Assembly (NCBI RefSeq): GCF_030818775.1
Contig: NZ_JAUTAU010000001.1
Location: 3,848,001-3,912,000, forward strand
Direction of reading: 5' to 3'
Source of the DNA: Bacillus sp. SORGH_AS_0510
GTDB lineage: Bacteria; Bacillota; Bacilli; Bacillales; Cytobacillaceae
Length of the DNA stretch: 64,000 nucleotides
The translations under genes were made by a program, and so were the position numbers. The first letter of the stretch is position 1, and each line of letters opens with the position of its first letter. The notes under the pieces were generated by a model. The model was not told the DNA's origin. It was given only the letters and a program-made list of their open reading frames with translations, and ran no database searches. This document shows positions 1 to 10,648 of the stretch, piece by piece.

Positions 1-1666
1 TATAGTCAGCACCAAATGCATGGTGAGCGAAGCCTTTAACTTTAGGGTTGATCAATAAGTTTACAGAACGTTGGTAAAGAGGTGCAATTGCTGCATCATC
101 TTCTAATAAGATTTTTTCAGCATCTTGTAATGCTTTCCAGCGCTCTTGTGGCTTATCAACTAAATCTTCACTAGCAGCTTTGATTAACTTATCAAATTCT
201 GGATTTGAGTAATCCATGTGTTGTTGCTCTCCGCCAGTGATCCAAAGATCCATATAAGTCATTGGGTCAGCATAGTCTGGTCCCCAACCACCCATTAAGA
301 TATCATATTCGAATTTATTTTCACGAGCGATACGGATTTTGAACGGTACGCTTTCAATAGTAAGCTTTAATCCAGGAAGATTTTTCTCTAACTGGTCTTT
401 AATGAATGCATCAGTAGTTTTTGCTGTTTCAGTGTCTTGACCAACATAAGTAAACTTCACTTCTTTAACACCTAGTTCAGCTAAACCTTTATCCCAATAT
501 TTCTTAGCTTCTTCTTTGTTTGTCTTAGACCATTGACCAGCAGTGTCACGGAAATCTTTTCCATCTAAGAAAGCAAAACCTTTTGGTACTAAGAAATCAG
601 CTTCGATTGAACCGTTTGCTAAAACATCATCAACTAATGCTTTTTTGTCTACAGACAATGCAATAGCTTTACGGATGTTTTTATTTTTCAATGCAGGGTT
701 CTTTTCGTTCATTTTTAACCACCAGATTGATGGCTCTTGGTAACGTAATAATTCATCAGATCCTTCGTATTGTGAAAGGATTGCAGCTTGTGCAAGCTTT
801 GGTGTAATGTCAGTTTCACCAGCAGTAAATGCGTTAGCAGATGCTTGTGGATCTTTTGACACGTTGAAGTTAATTTTTGTTAAAGTAACGTCTTTAGCAT
901 TTGTATAAGTTTCGTTCTTTTCTAATACCCACTCAGTAGCAGTTGGGCCATCCCACTTAGTCATTTTGAAAGGACCGTTATAAAGTAGGTGAGCAGCATC
1001 CTTTGCATAGTCAGCGCCTTGTGCTTCAACAAACTTTTGGTTTTGTGGATAGAACAATTGGAAAGTGATATAAGACTCGATGTAAGGTAATGCTCTCACT
1101 AGAGTAATTTCTAAAGTATAATCGTCTAAAGCTTTAATACCTAGGTCTTCAAGCTTCGCTTTACCTTCAGAAATTTCAGTTGCGTTTTTGATCTTGCCCA
1201 TCATGAAGTATGGACCATAAGGTGAAGCAGTATCTGGATTGATTGCACGTTGCCATGAATATACAAAGTCATGTGCAGTTACAGGGTCACCATTTGACCA
1301 TTTTGCATCTTTTCTTAATTTGATTGTTAAAACTGTTTTATCGTCGTTGTATGTTGGCATACCATCAGCTACTCCAGGAATAACCTTTTGGTCTGCATCT
1401 AAACGATATAAACCTTCGTTAGTAGCGTTTAACATTGTAAAGCCCATTACGTCTTCGGCCATTACGCTGTCCATTGTTGGGATTTCAGCAGATTCTAAAA
1501 CGTTAAGAACTTGCTCATCCGCTAATTGCTCTTCTTTACCAGCATTTTTATTGCCTTCAGTTTTACCTTTGCCTGTTTCCTTACTACCGCCGCCTGAACA
1601 AGCTGCTAGGAACATGCTAAGTACTAGTGATAAAACTAGAAGTAGTGAAAGTTTTGATTTCTTCAC
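1..1666 (-). CDS. oppA: Oligopeptide ABC transporter substrate-binding lipoprotein OppA (3' end off window)
   Basis: Extracytoplasmic peptide-binding protein of an Opp importer (SBP family 5). The start is a GTG at 1664-1666 behind a GGGAGGT ribosome binding site. Residues 1-22 are a lipoprotein signal with lipobox FLAAC, and Cys23 is the expected lipidation site. The mature part opens with a Gly/Lys/Glu-rich linker and then shows family features such as WSNGDPVTAHDFVYSWQRA and GGWGPDYADP. About 555 codons are present and the frame is open to the left edge, so the C-terminus is missing. In B. subtilis oppA lies next to trpS, as here, and is followed by oppBCDF, which would lie outside the window. 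Family assignment is secure; the substrate is inferred from synteny and similarity. Confidence 0.93.
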   Translation of the reverse strand, partial: MKKSKLSLLLVLSLVLSMFLAACSGGGSKETGKGKTEGNKNAGKEEQLADEQVLNVLESAEIPTMDSVMAEDVMGFTMLNATNEGLYRLDADQKVIPGVADGMPTYNDDKTVLTIKLRKDAKWSNGDPVTAHDFVYSWQRAINPDTASPYGPYFMMGKIKNATEISEGKAKLEDLGIKALDDYTLEITLVRALPYIESYITFQLFYPQNQKFVEAQGADYAKDAAHLLYNGPFKMTKWDGPTATEWVLEKNETYTNAKDVTLTKINFNVSKDPQASANAFTAGETDITPKLAQAAILSQYEGSDELLRYQEPSIWWLKMNEKNPALKNKNIRKAIALSVDKKALVDDVLANGSIEADFLVPKGFAFLDGKDFRDTAGQWSKTNKEEAKKYWDKGLAELGVKEVKFTYVGQDTETAKTTDAFIKDQLEKNLPGLKLTIESVPFKIRIARENKFEYDILMGGWGPDYADPMTYMDLWITGGEQQHMDYSNPEFDKLIKAASEDLVDKPQERWKALQDAEKILLEDDAAIAPLYQRSVNLLINPKVKGFAHHAFGADY

Positions 1667-1714
1667 TATGTAGACCTCCCTTTTCTATTATTCTGAAAAA
1701 TTACTACATTCTCT

Positions 1715-1742
1715 ATTATACATATTTTGAATTAATTGTACA
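1715..1742 (-). promoter_or_regulatory. Sigma-A-like promoter for oppA
   Basis: On the minus strand a TATAAT -10 (1715-1720) follows a TGTACA -35-like hexamer (1737-1742) with a 16-bp spacer, about 50 bp upstream of the oppA GTG. Predicted from consensus only. Confidence 0.5.
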
Positions 1743-1888
1743 TTATTTTTTATAATTTAATTTACAAGTTAGAAACAATTTTTACGTAAGCATTACAAAT
1801 TGCTATGATATAATTTAAACTTATACTGATTTTTATGTATAATAAACGGTAGTTTCTCTTATTAAATCAATGATTTGGAGGTTATCTT

Positions 1889-2245
1889 ATGAAACATAGT
1901 TTAAAGAAGAAATTTCTAATACTTGCCTTAACACAATTGTTAATTGTAATTATTTCCTTCATTTCCAATAAAGAAATCTCCTTACTCAGCTATATCAATA
2001 TATCTTTTTATATTTCCGCTATTCTCCTTTTAACATCGTTACTGCTATATACGATCCATTCTGGTTTCTACGATGTCATCGGCAAGTCCTTTAATCTTGC
2101 TTTTACTAGAGGAGAAAATAAGAGGAGATTCGATGATATCCCAGCATTATCTGAATTGATTACATTCGATCAGAAACCCCTCCTTTTTTACGGAATCATA
2201 AATGGACTGTTCATGCTTTGTGCTCTTTGCCTTTATTATTTGTAG
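1889..2245 (+). CDS. Small membrane protein, DUF3899-like
   Basis: A 118-residue protein with a basic N-terminus (MKHSLKKK) and three hydrophobic segments at roughly residues 8-27, 34-57 and 98-117, so probably an integral membrane protein. Start ATG has a clear GGAGG ribosome binding site. It lies between divergent oppA and trpS, a place where Bacillus genomes often carry a DUF3899 protein; that family name is from memory and context, not a search. Function unknown. The trpS promoter lies immediately after its stop. Confidence 0.7.
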   Translation: MKHSLKKKFLILALTQLLIVIISFISNKEISLLSYINISFYISAILLLTSLLLYTIHSGFYDVIGKSFNLAFTRGENKRRFDDIPALSELITFDQKPLLFYGIINGLFMLCALCLYYL

Positions 2246-2247
2246 AC

Positions 2248-2277
2248 TTGAAACCAGTTATGTTCTTCATTTATAAT
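2248..2277 (+). promoter_or_regulatory. Sigma-A promoter of the trpS leader
   Basis: TTGAAA (2248-2253) and TATAAT (2272-2277) are separated by 18 bp. Transcription would start near 2284, directly ahead of the T-box stem I. Confidence 0.65.
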
Positions 2278-2283
2278 AAAGCA

Positions 2284-2578
2284 TAATCCAATAAATGAAT
2301 TAGAGCGTTGATAAAGAGTAGTAGGTATTTTCATTCGATTGTAGAGAGTTTGTGGTTGGTGAGAACAAACACGAAGGAGTACTGAATGGACTTTTGAGCT
2401 TCTATCTGAACCTTTTATTTAAGAAAATAGGAGTAGTAGGAATAGACGTGTTCCTTACGTTATTAGGACTCTAAAACGGCTTATAACTGTTTAGAACTGA
2501 GTGACTCGAAATGAGTAATTTAGGGTGGTACCGCGAACCATTCGTCCCTATAAATAATAGGGATGAATGGTTTTTTTT
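2284..2578 (+). ncRNA. T-box riboswitch (tRNA-Trp) ahead of trpS
   Basis: The leader has the conserved T-box sequence AGGGTGGTACCGCG at 2522-2535. It is followed by a terminator (stem arms around 2538-2550 and 2561-2570) ending in a run of eight T at 2571-2578. Upstream is a long stem I region, with AGTA and a candidate specifier codon TGG in the context GAATGGAC near 2385-2392. Uncharged tRNA-Trp should pair at the T-box and favour the antiterminator, turning on trpS. TGG as specifier agrees with the downstream tryptophanyl-tRNA synthetase. Confidence 0.93.
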
Positions 2579-2591
2579 ATATAATTTTTAG

Positions 2592-3596
<1,005 letters not shown>

Positions 3597-3600
3597 TGAG

Positions 3601-3653
3601 AAAAGCCTGATTCCAAAAGATATAAAGGATATACCTTTTGGATCAGGCTTTTA
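3601..3653. terminator. Bidirectional terminator between trpS and yjbA
   Basis: Near-perfect inverted repeat: AAAAGCCTGATTCCAAAAG pairs with CTTTTGGATCAGGCTTTT. The A- and T-rich ends let it serve both convergent genes; it overlaps the yjbA stop codon. Confidence 0.85.
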
Positions 3654-4397
3654 GTTTACTTTAGGGCCATGTTCCATTTCCCATAGCTTTTCAAAAAATG
3701 GCTGCCCTTTTATTAAATTCTCACAAAAATTTTCATGTTGTTTTGACCAGCCATACTTTGTTTCTTCAAAAAGTTGCTCCCATGCATCTTCAAAATTTAA
3801 CTCTTGAATAGAAGCATACTTTTCAGGACACCATTCAGTGAACCAATACCGAACCTCTGCTTCATTATTAGATGATAGCAATTGGTCTAGAGCCATAAAC
3901 AATAACTGTTTTAACTGTCTTTCTTTTCTCGTCAAACCTCTCATTAATTCTGGTTCTGGTGAAAGAATATGAAAATCCTTCCCTTTGGATTGCCCATAAA
4001 AATGATATTTTTTAGCTTCATGCTGACTGATCATCTCGTAAACAAGCTGTTCTTGTCTTGGGATTAACCTGCTTTTACGAATAGGGATGTTATACCCTAT
4101 TGTATCAACGGCTAAAATCCCGGTCCCGTCTGTTACAACGAAACAATAATCCAGCTGAACTCTCTCATGATTTTTCCTTAAATACGCTTTTTGAAAAATA
4201 TCATCTAGGAGCTGTTGTGGTAATTCGGAAAGATCATTCTCAATATAGTTAAATAGAATCGGCTCGATTTTTAAAAGTGGTACTTGGTCCAGTAATTCCA
4301 CTCCATCATCCTTGCGCCATTCATGAAAGTGGCATACATTGTAGCCGTTTTCTTCCCCTTCAAACCAATTTACCCAAACATCATGAAGATACAACAT
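3651..4397 (-). CDS. yjbA: YjbA family protein (DUF3603)
   Basis: Conserved Bacillus protein of unknown function, 248 residues from the preferred start. An in-frame start lies 11 codons further upstream, but the ATG at 4395-4397 ([16 protein letters not shown]) has the GAGGGG ribosome binding site at the right distance and is preferred. The protein is acidic with no signal peptide or membrane segment. B. subtilis has yjbA between appC and trpS, exactly as here; the name rests on that synteny and on the N-terminal pattern. Confidence 0.85.
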   Translation of the reverse strand: MLYLHDVWVNWFEGEENGYNVCHFHEWRKDDGVELLDQVPLLKIEPILFNYIENDLSELPQQLLDDIFQKAYLRKNHERVQLDYCFVVTDGTGILAVDTIGYNIPIRKSRLIPRQEQLVYEMISQHEAKKYHFYGQSKGKDFHILSPEPELMRGLTRKERQLKQLLFMALDQLLSSNNEAEVRYWFTEWCPEKYASIQELNFEDAWEQLFEETKYGWSKQHENFCENLIKGQPFFEKLWEMEHGPKVN

Positions 4398-4577
4398 TGT
4401 ACAACCCCTCACTTCAAAACTGTTTGTCAATCAGTATGGGCAGACCTTAGTTAAATTATTCCTTTATATATATTTTGCACCAACTTGTATTGATGAAACA
4501 CTTATGCTCGTCCTATTAATTTATTTTATCTATATGAAAGAAATGCAAAATTTATGATAAAAATCCTTTAATAACGT

Positions 4578-4611
4578 AAAAAAATCTACCATGTGGTAAT
4601 GGTAGATTTTT
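4578..4611 (-). terminator. Terminator of the app operon
   Basis: Hairpin AAAATCTACCA / TGGTAGATTTT (4581-4591 with 4600-4610), followed on the minus strand by a U run. It overlaps the appC stop codon. Confidence 0.8.
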
Positions 4612-5521
4612 ATCTTCTGGATTTAGGGTTAAAGGCGTCTTTTAGACCTTCACCTATAAAGTTTATTGATAAAATTGTTGCTGTAATGATTAATGCAGGT
4701 GGCACCCAGATCCATAATTTAAATTGGAGAACGTCTGGTTCATTTGCTGAGTTCAACATGTTACCCCAACTTGGAATTTCCTGAGGTACCCCAAAACCTA
4801 AGAAGCTTAACCCTGTCTCAGCAACGATCATAGTAGCAAATGTAATGGTTGCTTGGACGATAATGGTCGATAAAATGTTAGGTAATAGATGTTTTACAAT
4901 AACCTTTGCTGGCGAACAGCCTATAGAAATGGCAGCTGTAATATATTCATTCTCTTTTTCAGCGAGAATCTTACTGCGAACAATCCTCGCAATACCTCCC
5001 CAGCTTAAAATACTTATTGTTCCTATTAATACCCATAGACCACTTACTTTTCCAAATAGAATAGCATTTAACACAATTACAAATACCAAGAATGGAAAGT
5101 TTAAGATAAAGTCTGTAAATCTCATTAATATACTATCTACTGCCCCACCAAAATAGCCTGAAATGGATCCAATAATAGTCCCAAGTAAAATAACAAAAAG
5201 TGTACAACTAAGTCCCACAAGTAAAGAGATACGTCCGCCATATAGCAACCTAGTGAAAACATCCCGTCCTGCCTTGTCAGTTCCCAGCCAATGCTTACTA
5301 GATGGTTCTAATGACATCTGTCCAATATTAATCCTAGCAACATCAGCTGTTGTTATGTAAGGGGCTAGGAAAGATATTATTGCCACAATGACAAGGAAAA
5401 TAAAGCTAACCATAGCCAATTTGTTCTTAACAAATTTTTTCCGAGCAATAGCCCATGGTGATAAACTCTTTTTCGGGGGTGCTGTATTTAAATTAGAATT
5501 TTTCTGCGTAACAATTTCCAT
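4610..5521 (-). CDS. appC: Peptide ABC transporter permease AppC
   Basis: Second membrane subunit of the App oligopeptide importer (BPD_transp_1 family, OppC N-terminal extension), 303 residues. An N-terminal cytoplasmic stretch (about 1-35) leads into a first membrane helix (about 36-56), an external loop containing HWLGTDKAGRDVFTRLLYGG, then five further helices. The EAA-type coupling loop is visible near residues 190-215 (AAISIGCSPAKVIVKHLLPN). Last gene of appDFABC, 12 bp after appB. Confidence 0.95.
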   Translation of the reverse strand: MEIVTQKNSNLNTAPPKKSLSPWAIARKKFVKNKLAMVSFIFLVIVAIISFLAPYITTADVARINIGQMSLEPSSKHWLGTDKAGRDVFTRLLYGGRISLLVGLSCTLFVILLGTIIGSISGYFGGAVDSILMRFTDFILNFPFLVFVIVLNAILFGKVSGLWVLIGTISILSWGGIARIVRSKILAEKENEYITAAISIGCSPAKVIVKHLLPNILSTIIVQATITFATMIVAETGLSFLGFGVPQEIPSWGNMLNSANEPDVLQFKLWIWVPPALIITATILSINFIGEGLKDAFNPKSRR

Positions 5522-5533
5522 CTTATCTCCCCC

Positions 5534-6499
5534 TTAATCTAACCTAATTCTCGGATCTACAACACCATATAATATGTCAGCTACAAGGTTGCCAACTAGT
5601 GTTAGGAACGAGAACAACATTGTCAATGTCATTAAAACCGGATAATCCCTAGTCCCAACCGACTGTAAAAACAGTTGTCCTAGACCTGGATAAGTAAAAA
5701 TCGTTTCAGTGATTATTGCTCCACTGATAATGGCAACTAAATCAAAACCTAAAAATGTAATAAGTGGAATTATTGAGTTTCTTAAGATATGAACATTGTA
5801 AATCTTTCTTTCCTTTGTCCCCTTTGCACGTGCAGTTCGAACAAAGTCTTTCCGACTATTTTCGATAATGTCGTTACGTAAAAATTGTGTATAACTCGCA
5901 GTACTTAATAATCCTAGAACTACTGCAGGAAGGAATACGTGGTGGAGACGACTTAGCCAAAATTCCAAGGTCCCCTCTGTAACTCCAATATCTACTGACC
6001 CGTTTGATGGAAACCATCCAAGCGTAAAAGAAAAAAGAAAAATAGCAAATACACCTGCGATAAAAGATGGTATGGAAAGACCTAGATAATTTAACCCACC
6101 AATTAGATTATCTGCCAATGTATAGGGTTTTCTACCCGCGTAAGAGCCCATAAAAAAGGCAAGAAGGTAAGTAATTAATATTGAAGTAAAACCTAGAAGC
6201 AATGTATTAGGAATCCTTTCTCCAATAACTTCTGCTGCTTCTATTTTAAAACGGGTTGATTTTCCAAAGTCCCCTTGAACAAAGTTACCGATCCAACGTG
6301 CATACTGCTGTGGTAACGGGTCATTATAACCCAGTTTTTCCCGCATTTCTGCAATATACTGTGGGTTTGTATTCCTAGGATCAATTTCCCCACTTAAAGA
6401 ATCCCCAGGCATCAATTTTGCCAATGAAAAAACAACGATTGAAATGAGGAATAACATCGGTATCATGCCTAGAATTCTACGAAATGCATATTTTAACAT
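5534..6499 (-). CDS. appB: Peptide ABC transporter permease AppB
   Basis: First membrane subunit of the App importer, 321 residues. Two ATGs are close together; the one at 6497-6499 (MLKYAFRRILGMIPMLF) is placed better after the AAGGAG ribosome binding site than the ATG two codons upstream. One helix at the N-terminus, a periplasmic-type loop with GDSLSGEIDPR, and a coupling-loop motif VRTARAKGTKERKIYNVH. Pairs with AppC in the membrane channel. Confidence 0.95.
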   Translation of the reverse strand: MLKYAFRRILGMIPMLFLISIVVFSLAKLMPGDSLSGEIDPRNTNPQYIAEMREKLGYNDPLPQQYARWIGNFVQGDFGKSTRFKIEAAEVIGERIPNTLLLGFTSILITYLLAFFMGSYAGRKPYTLADNLIGGLNYLGLSIPSFIAGVFAIFLFSFTLGWFPSNGSVDIGVTEGTLEFWLSRLHHVFLPAVVLGLLSTASYTQFLRNDIIENSRKDFVRTARAKGTKERKIYNVHILRNSIIPLITFLGFDLVAIISGAIITETIFTYPGLGQLFLQSVGTRDYPVLMTLTMLFSFLTLVGNLVADILYGVVDPRIRLD

Positions 6500-6679
6500 G
6501 TGCATTCTCCTTGTCTTTAAACTATGTTATATACGTGTTGTCTGAATTGTAGCTAAAGTGTTCAAATGGGAGAGGAAAATTTGAAGCAATTTGCTTCCCT
6601 CCTCGTCCCATTGAACGCCTTAGACTTTTTAAGTCTATTATTCCATTAACATAGTTTATTGCATGTTAATCAACTGTAA

Positions 6680-8392
6680 TTATTGTTTAATCCACCATTC
6701 ATTTGGACGATTGTTACCAGAAACGTCGAATTTAACACCCTGCACACGCTTGTTTACTGCCATTGTTTCTTCAAGCTCAGCAATCGGTAACACTGGAAGT
6801 TCTTTCATGAATAATTTTTGCCATTGTACATATAAATCTTTACGCTTGTCGTTATCTGTGCCAACTACACTAATATCTAATGCCTGGTCTAATAACTTAT
6901 CACTATCAGCATTTACCCAACGAGCGTAGTTCCAAAGTGACTTAGAGCCCCAAAGTGGTGTTGGATCTGGGTCAGAACCAGTTGACCAGCCACCGAAGAA
7001 TACTTCCATTGATTTGTCTGCTTTTTCAAGCATGTCATAGTAAAGGTTTGCATCTGTCATAGTTAACTTAGATTTTAAGCCAACTTCTTCCCAATATTGA
7101 GTCAATGCTTTTGCACGAGATTCAAATGTAGGATTTGATGTTTGATAGTGACTGAAGTTCACAACAAATTTCTTACCGTTAGGATCTTCACGGAATCCGT
7201 CGCCATCCACATCTTTATAGCCAGCTTCGTCTAACAATTTTTTCGCTTTTTCAGGATCATACTTGTATTGCTCTAAGTCTTTATTGTCAGCAGCGATCCA
7301 GTGATTTGTTGGAATTGGACGGTTAACCGGTTTACCAACACCGAAGAAGAACGCTTTAACCCATTCTTCACGATTGATTGCATAGTACATTGCTTCACGA
7401 AGTTTCTTCTCTTGGTATTTAGGCTCATTCATAACATTTTTCTCGCCATCCCAAGTACCTAATCTGAAACCAACATAATAGTAACTCACACCTGGATATG
7501 TGATTGTATTTACATTGTCTAACGCTTTTACTTGATCAATGATGCTTGGGTGGAACGATGTCATATCAAGTGTACCGTTCTTAAGTTCACCAACAGAAAG
7601 TGATGGATCAATTACTTTTACAACAACTTTTTCAATGTGTGGTTTACCACCAAAGTAGTCATCAAAACGTTCCATTTCAACTGATTCACCAGGAACAATC
7701 TTCGTTACCTTGAAAGGTCCTAAGCCTACTGGCTTTGTACGTACTTGCTCAGAGCTCATCATATCTTTTACTGCAATACCTTTAAATGCAGTACGGTTCA
7801 TTGGATACGTCCATAGGTTATCCAAGTTATTTACACGCGCTTTATCAAAAGTGATTTGGATATGGTAATCATCAATAACTTTAATACCTTCAATTTTATC
7901 TGTTTTTCCATCATGGAAATCTTGTGCACCTACAATATTTCGAACGTTATCAAAACGTGGACCTTCATAGTCTTTGTCAGCAACAGTGTATAATGCGAAT
8001 TCCCAGTCTTTTACTGATAATTCGTCACCATTGTGCCATTTAACACCTTTTTTAATTTCAAAATCAAATACTTTATTGTCTTCTGTTTTCCAAGAAGCAA
8101 TATGCGGTTGTGCCTTTAAATGCTCATCATAATCAATTAAGTTTTCGTCAAAGAAATCAATTACATATTGGTCTGTTGCTGTTCCGTAGAATGAATAGTT
8201 AAACTTTCCTTCTGGCGCAGAATCAAGTGCGTATACTAACGTACCGCCATCCTGTGGTTTTTCTGCTGTTTCACCTGACTTACCTTCATTATCGTTTTTC
8301 TTTGTTCCTGCTTTGTCACTGCTACATGCTGCCAAGAAAGCTGATAGGACAAGCATTAGTGCAGCAAGCATAAGCATACTTTTCTTCTTCAT
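6680..8392 (-). CDS. appA: Oligopeptide-binding lipoprotein AppA
   Basis: Substrate-binding protein of the App system (SBP family 5), 570 residues. Lipoprotein signal 1-22, lipobox FLAAC, Cys23; mature N-terminus rich in Lys/Glu/Gly. Typical segments include VKWHNGDELSVKDWEFALY and LLDEAGYKDVDGDGFREDPNG, the latter resembling a calcium-binding loop. It lies between the ATPase genes and the permease genes, with about 180 bp of gap to appB, so differential expression from the permeases is possible. Confidence 0.95.
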   Translation of the reverse strand: MKKKSMLMLAALMLVLSAFLAACSSDKAGTKKNDNEGKSGETAEKPQDGGTLVYALDSAPEGKFNYSFYGTATDQYVIDFFDENLIDYDEHLKAQPHIASWKTEDNKVFDFEIKKGVKWHNGDELSVKDWEFALYTVADKDYEGPRFDNVRNIVGAQDFHDGKTDKIEGIKVIDDYHIQITFDKARVNNLDNLWTYPMNRTAFKGIAVKDMMSSEQVRTKPVGLGPFKVTKIVPGESVEMERFDDYFGGKPHIEKVVVKVIDPSLSVGELKNGTLDMTSFHPSIIDQVKALDNVNTITYPGVSYYYVGFRLGTWDGEKNVMNEPKYQEKKLREAMYYAINREEWVKAFFFGVGKPVNRPIPTNHWIAADNKDLEQYKYDPEKAKKLLDEAGYKDVDGDGFREDPNGKKFVVNFSHYQTSNPTFESRAKALTQYWEEVGLKSKLTMTDANLYYDMLEKADKSMEVFFGGWSTGSDPDPTPLWGSKSLWNYARWVNADSDKLLDQALDISVVGTDNDKRKDLYVQWQKLFMKELPVLPIAELEETMAVNKRVQGVKFDVSGNNRPNEWWIKQ

Positions 8393-8452
8393 AATTTTCC
8401 CCCCTAAAGATTTGTTAAGTAAATAATCAATTACTGTTTAGCTTCCGCTTTC

Positions 8453-9457
8453 CTAGTAAAGGTGGCAAGCTACTCGATGAGAAGGCTTCACCTCCTTTAA
8501 TGCTGGTTTTGTCTTAGAACATTCCTCCATAGCCATTGGGCAACGCGGATGGAATGGACATCCTGTTGGTGGATTGATTGGACTAGGTACATCCCCTTTT
8601 AATATAATTCTTTCCTTCTTCACCCTTGGGTCAGGAGATGGTATAGCCGATATTAACGCCTGTGTATATGGATGTAAAGGTTCAGCGTAAAGGCTGTCCT
8701 TATCTGCAATCTCTACCATATTTCCTAAATACATGACACCGATCCTATCACTCATATGCTTAACAACACTTAGGTCATGAGCAATAAAAAGAAAGGTTAG
8801 TTCAAATTCGTTTTGTAGATCTTTTAATAGATTTAATACTTGGGATTGAACCGAAACATCAAGAGCAGAGACCGGTTCATCGGCAATAATTAGTTTCGGC
8901 CTTAATGCAAGAGCACGGGCTATTCCAATTCTTTGGCGCTGACCACCTGAAAACTCATGAGCGTATTTATAATAGGCATCCTGAGGCAATCCTACTTTTG
9001 TTAATAACTCCATTACTTCTTGTTTTAATTCATTCTTACTCTTTCTAGAAAAGTTATAAATCGGCTCGGCAATAATATCACCGACCATTTGCATTGGATT
9101 TAGAGATGCATATGGATCCTGAAACACCATTTGCATATCTTTCCTAATTTCTCGAAGAGACTTCCCTGATATGTTCGTAATATCCTTCCCGTCAAAGAGA
9201 ATTCTTCCTTCTGTCGGTTTTAATAATCGCAAAATGGTTCTTCCCGCAGTGGACTTACCACAGCCGGATTCACCAACTAGTCCAAGAGTTTCTCCTCTTT
9301 TTATTTCAAAAGAGATATTATCAACCGCTTTTACATTTCCAACAGTTCTTTTGAAAAAACCGCCTTTTACAGGATAATAGGTTTTTAGGTTAAGAATCTC
9401 TAATAGATTCTCAGTTTGAGAGTCTTCCTTGTTCTTATGTACAGTAACGGTACTCAT
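8453..9457 (-). CDS. appF: Peptide ABC transporter ATPase AppF
   Basis: Cytoplasmic ATPase, 334 residues. Walker A GESGCGKST (about 57-65), signature SGGQRQRIGIARALA, Walker B LIIADEPVSALD, switch His in LFIAHDLSVV. The C-terminal oligopeptide-transporter domain has a Cys-rich stretch (CPFHPRCPMAMEEC plus a later Cys) of the kind seen in OppD/F ATPases. Its start overlaps the appD stop by four bases, indicating translational coupling. Confidence 0.96.
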   Translation of the reverse strand: MSTVTVHKNKEDSQTENLLEILNLKTYYPVKGGFFKRTVGNVKAVDNISFEIKRGETLGLVGESGCGKSTAGRTILRLLKPTEGRILFDGKDITNISGKSLREIRKDMQMVFQDPYASLNPMQMVGDIIAEPIYNFSRKSKNELKQEVMELLTKVGLPQDAYYKYAHEFSGGQRQRIGIARALALRPKLIIADEPVSALDVSVQSQVLNLLKDLQNEFELTFLFIAHDLSVVKHMSDRIGVMYLGNMVEIADKDSLYAEPLHPYTQALISAIPSPDPRVKKERIILKGDVPSPINPPTGCPFHPRCPMAMEECSKTKPALKEVKPSHRVACHLY

Positions 9458-10479
9458 TTACTCACCCCTTGTCTTGGTTTACTTGTTTCATAGAGTAAAC
9501 AGGCGACTTCATGATTATCATCTGCTTCAGCTAGCTCTGGGGTTAAAGTAAAACATTCAGGCATTGCTTTTGGACATCGATTGGCAAATCGGCATCCCTC
9601 TTTTGGCATATTGGTAAGGGAAGGAACAATCCCTTTAATTGAGCTTAGCCTTTCTTCCGTTTCATCCATTTTTGGGATAGCCCCTAACAGCAAAGTTGTG
9701 TACGGGTGTTTTGGATTATGAAAGAGAGTATCGACATCTGTCCGCTCTACAATTTTTCCTGCATACATGACAATAACTTCATCACACATTTCTGCAACTA
9801 CACCTAAATCATGTGTAATTAAAATTACCGACATGTCATTAACAGATTGAATATCTTTTAACAATTCCAAGATTTGTGCCTGTACTGTCACGTCAAGTGC
9901 AGTAGTTGGTTCATCAGCTATTAATAATTTAGGCTGACAAGCGATGGCGATGGCAATCATAACCCTTTGTCTCATCCCACCGGATAATTGATGGGGATAT
10001 TCGTCCACAATTTTTTCCGGCCTTGAGATTCCAACACTTTTTAATAGCGCAATGGCCTTTTGCCTTGCCTCCTGTTTTGAGATCTTCATATGATTGAATA
10101 GAACTTCTTGTAGTTGATACCCAATTGTGAACACTGGATTTAATGATGTCATTGGCTCTTGGAAAATCATTGACACATCTTTTCCACGAATTTTATTTAT
10201 TTGGGATTCATTCATTTTCTCTAGATTCACACCATCAAAAATGATTTCGCCTGATTTTACTTTTCCAATCCCTTTTGGAAGTAGCTGCATAATTGATAGA
10301 CTCATTACAGATTTACCACAACCGGATTCACCAACCACTCCAACAATTTGTCGAGGCTTTACAGTGAAAGAAACATTGTCAACCGCATTATAATCAGTTC
10401 CTTCAATGTCAAAGGCTGTCTCTAAATTCTTTACTTCGAGCAATGGTGCCTCTTTGAGTAACGATTTTTTTATGCTCAT
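9454..10479 (-). CDS. appD: Peptide ABC transporter ATPase AppD
   Basis: First gene of appDFABC and partner ATPase of AppF, 341 residues. Walker A GESGCGKS (about 52-59), signature SGGMRQRVMIAIAIA, Walker B LLIADEPTTALD, H-loop LITHDLGVV, and a C-terminal Cys-rich oligopeptide-transporter domain (CRFANRCPKAMPEC). Order and spacing match the B. subtilis app operon. Confidence 0.96.
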   Translation of the reverse strand: MSIKKSLLKEAPLLEVKNLETAFDIEGTDYNAVDNVSFTVKPRQIVGVVGESGCGKSVMSLSIMQLLPKGIGKVKSGEIIFDGVNLEKMNESQINKIRGKDVSMIFQEPMTSLNPVFTIGYQLQEVLFNHMKISKQEARQKAIALLKSVGISRPEKIVDEYPHQLSGGMRQRVMIAIAIACQPKLLIADEPTTALDVTVQAQILELLKDIQSVNDMSVILITHDLGVVAEMCDEVIVMYAGKIVERTDVDTLFHNPKHPYTTLLLGAIPKMDETEERLSSIKGIVPSLTNMPKEGCRFANRCPKAMPECFTLTPELAEADDNHEVACLLYETSKPRQGVSK

Positions 10480-10602
10480 AGTACACCTTCTTACTTTTAA
10501 AATTATTCTGTTAATTCTATATATTCTAATAAAATTCTATTACTGAATTGTTACAATTGCAAGACTTTTTTACCATATTAATAATTTTCAGAATAATAAT
10601 AA

Positions 10603-10634
10603 CAAAAAAAACCTGATTTCACAGGCTTTTTCAA
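10603..10634 (-). terminator. Terminator downstream of yjaZ
   Basis: On the minus strand a hairpin AAAGCCTG / CAGGTTTTT with a six-base loop is followed by a T-rich run, placed 15 bp after the yjaZ stop. Confidence 0.75.
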
Positions 10635-10648
10635 GTTATACAAATTTT

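Noticed and set aside
4593..5360. Plus-strand frames of 63-103 residues
   Set aside because: Shadows of appC; membrane-protein coding makes long antisense frames.
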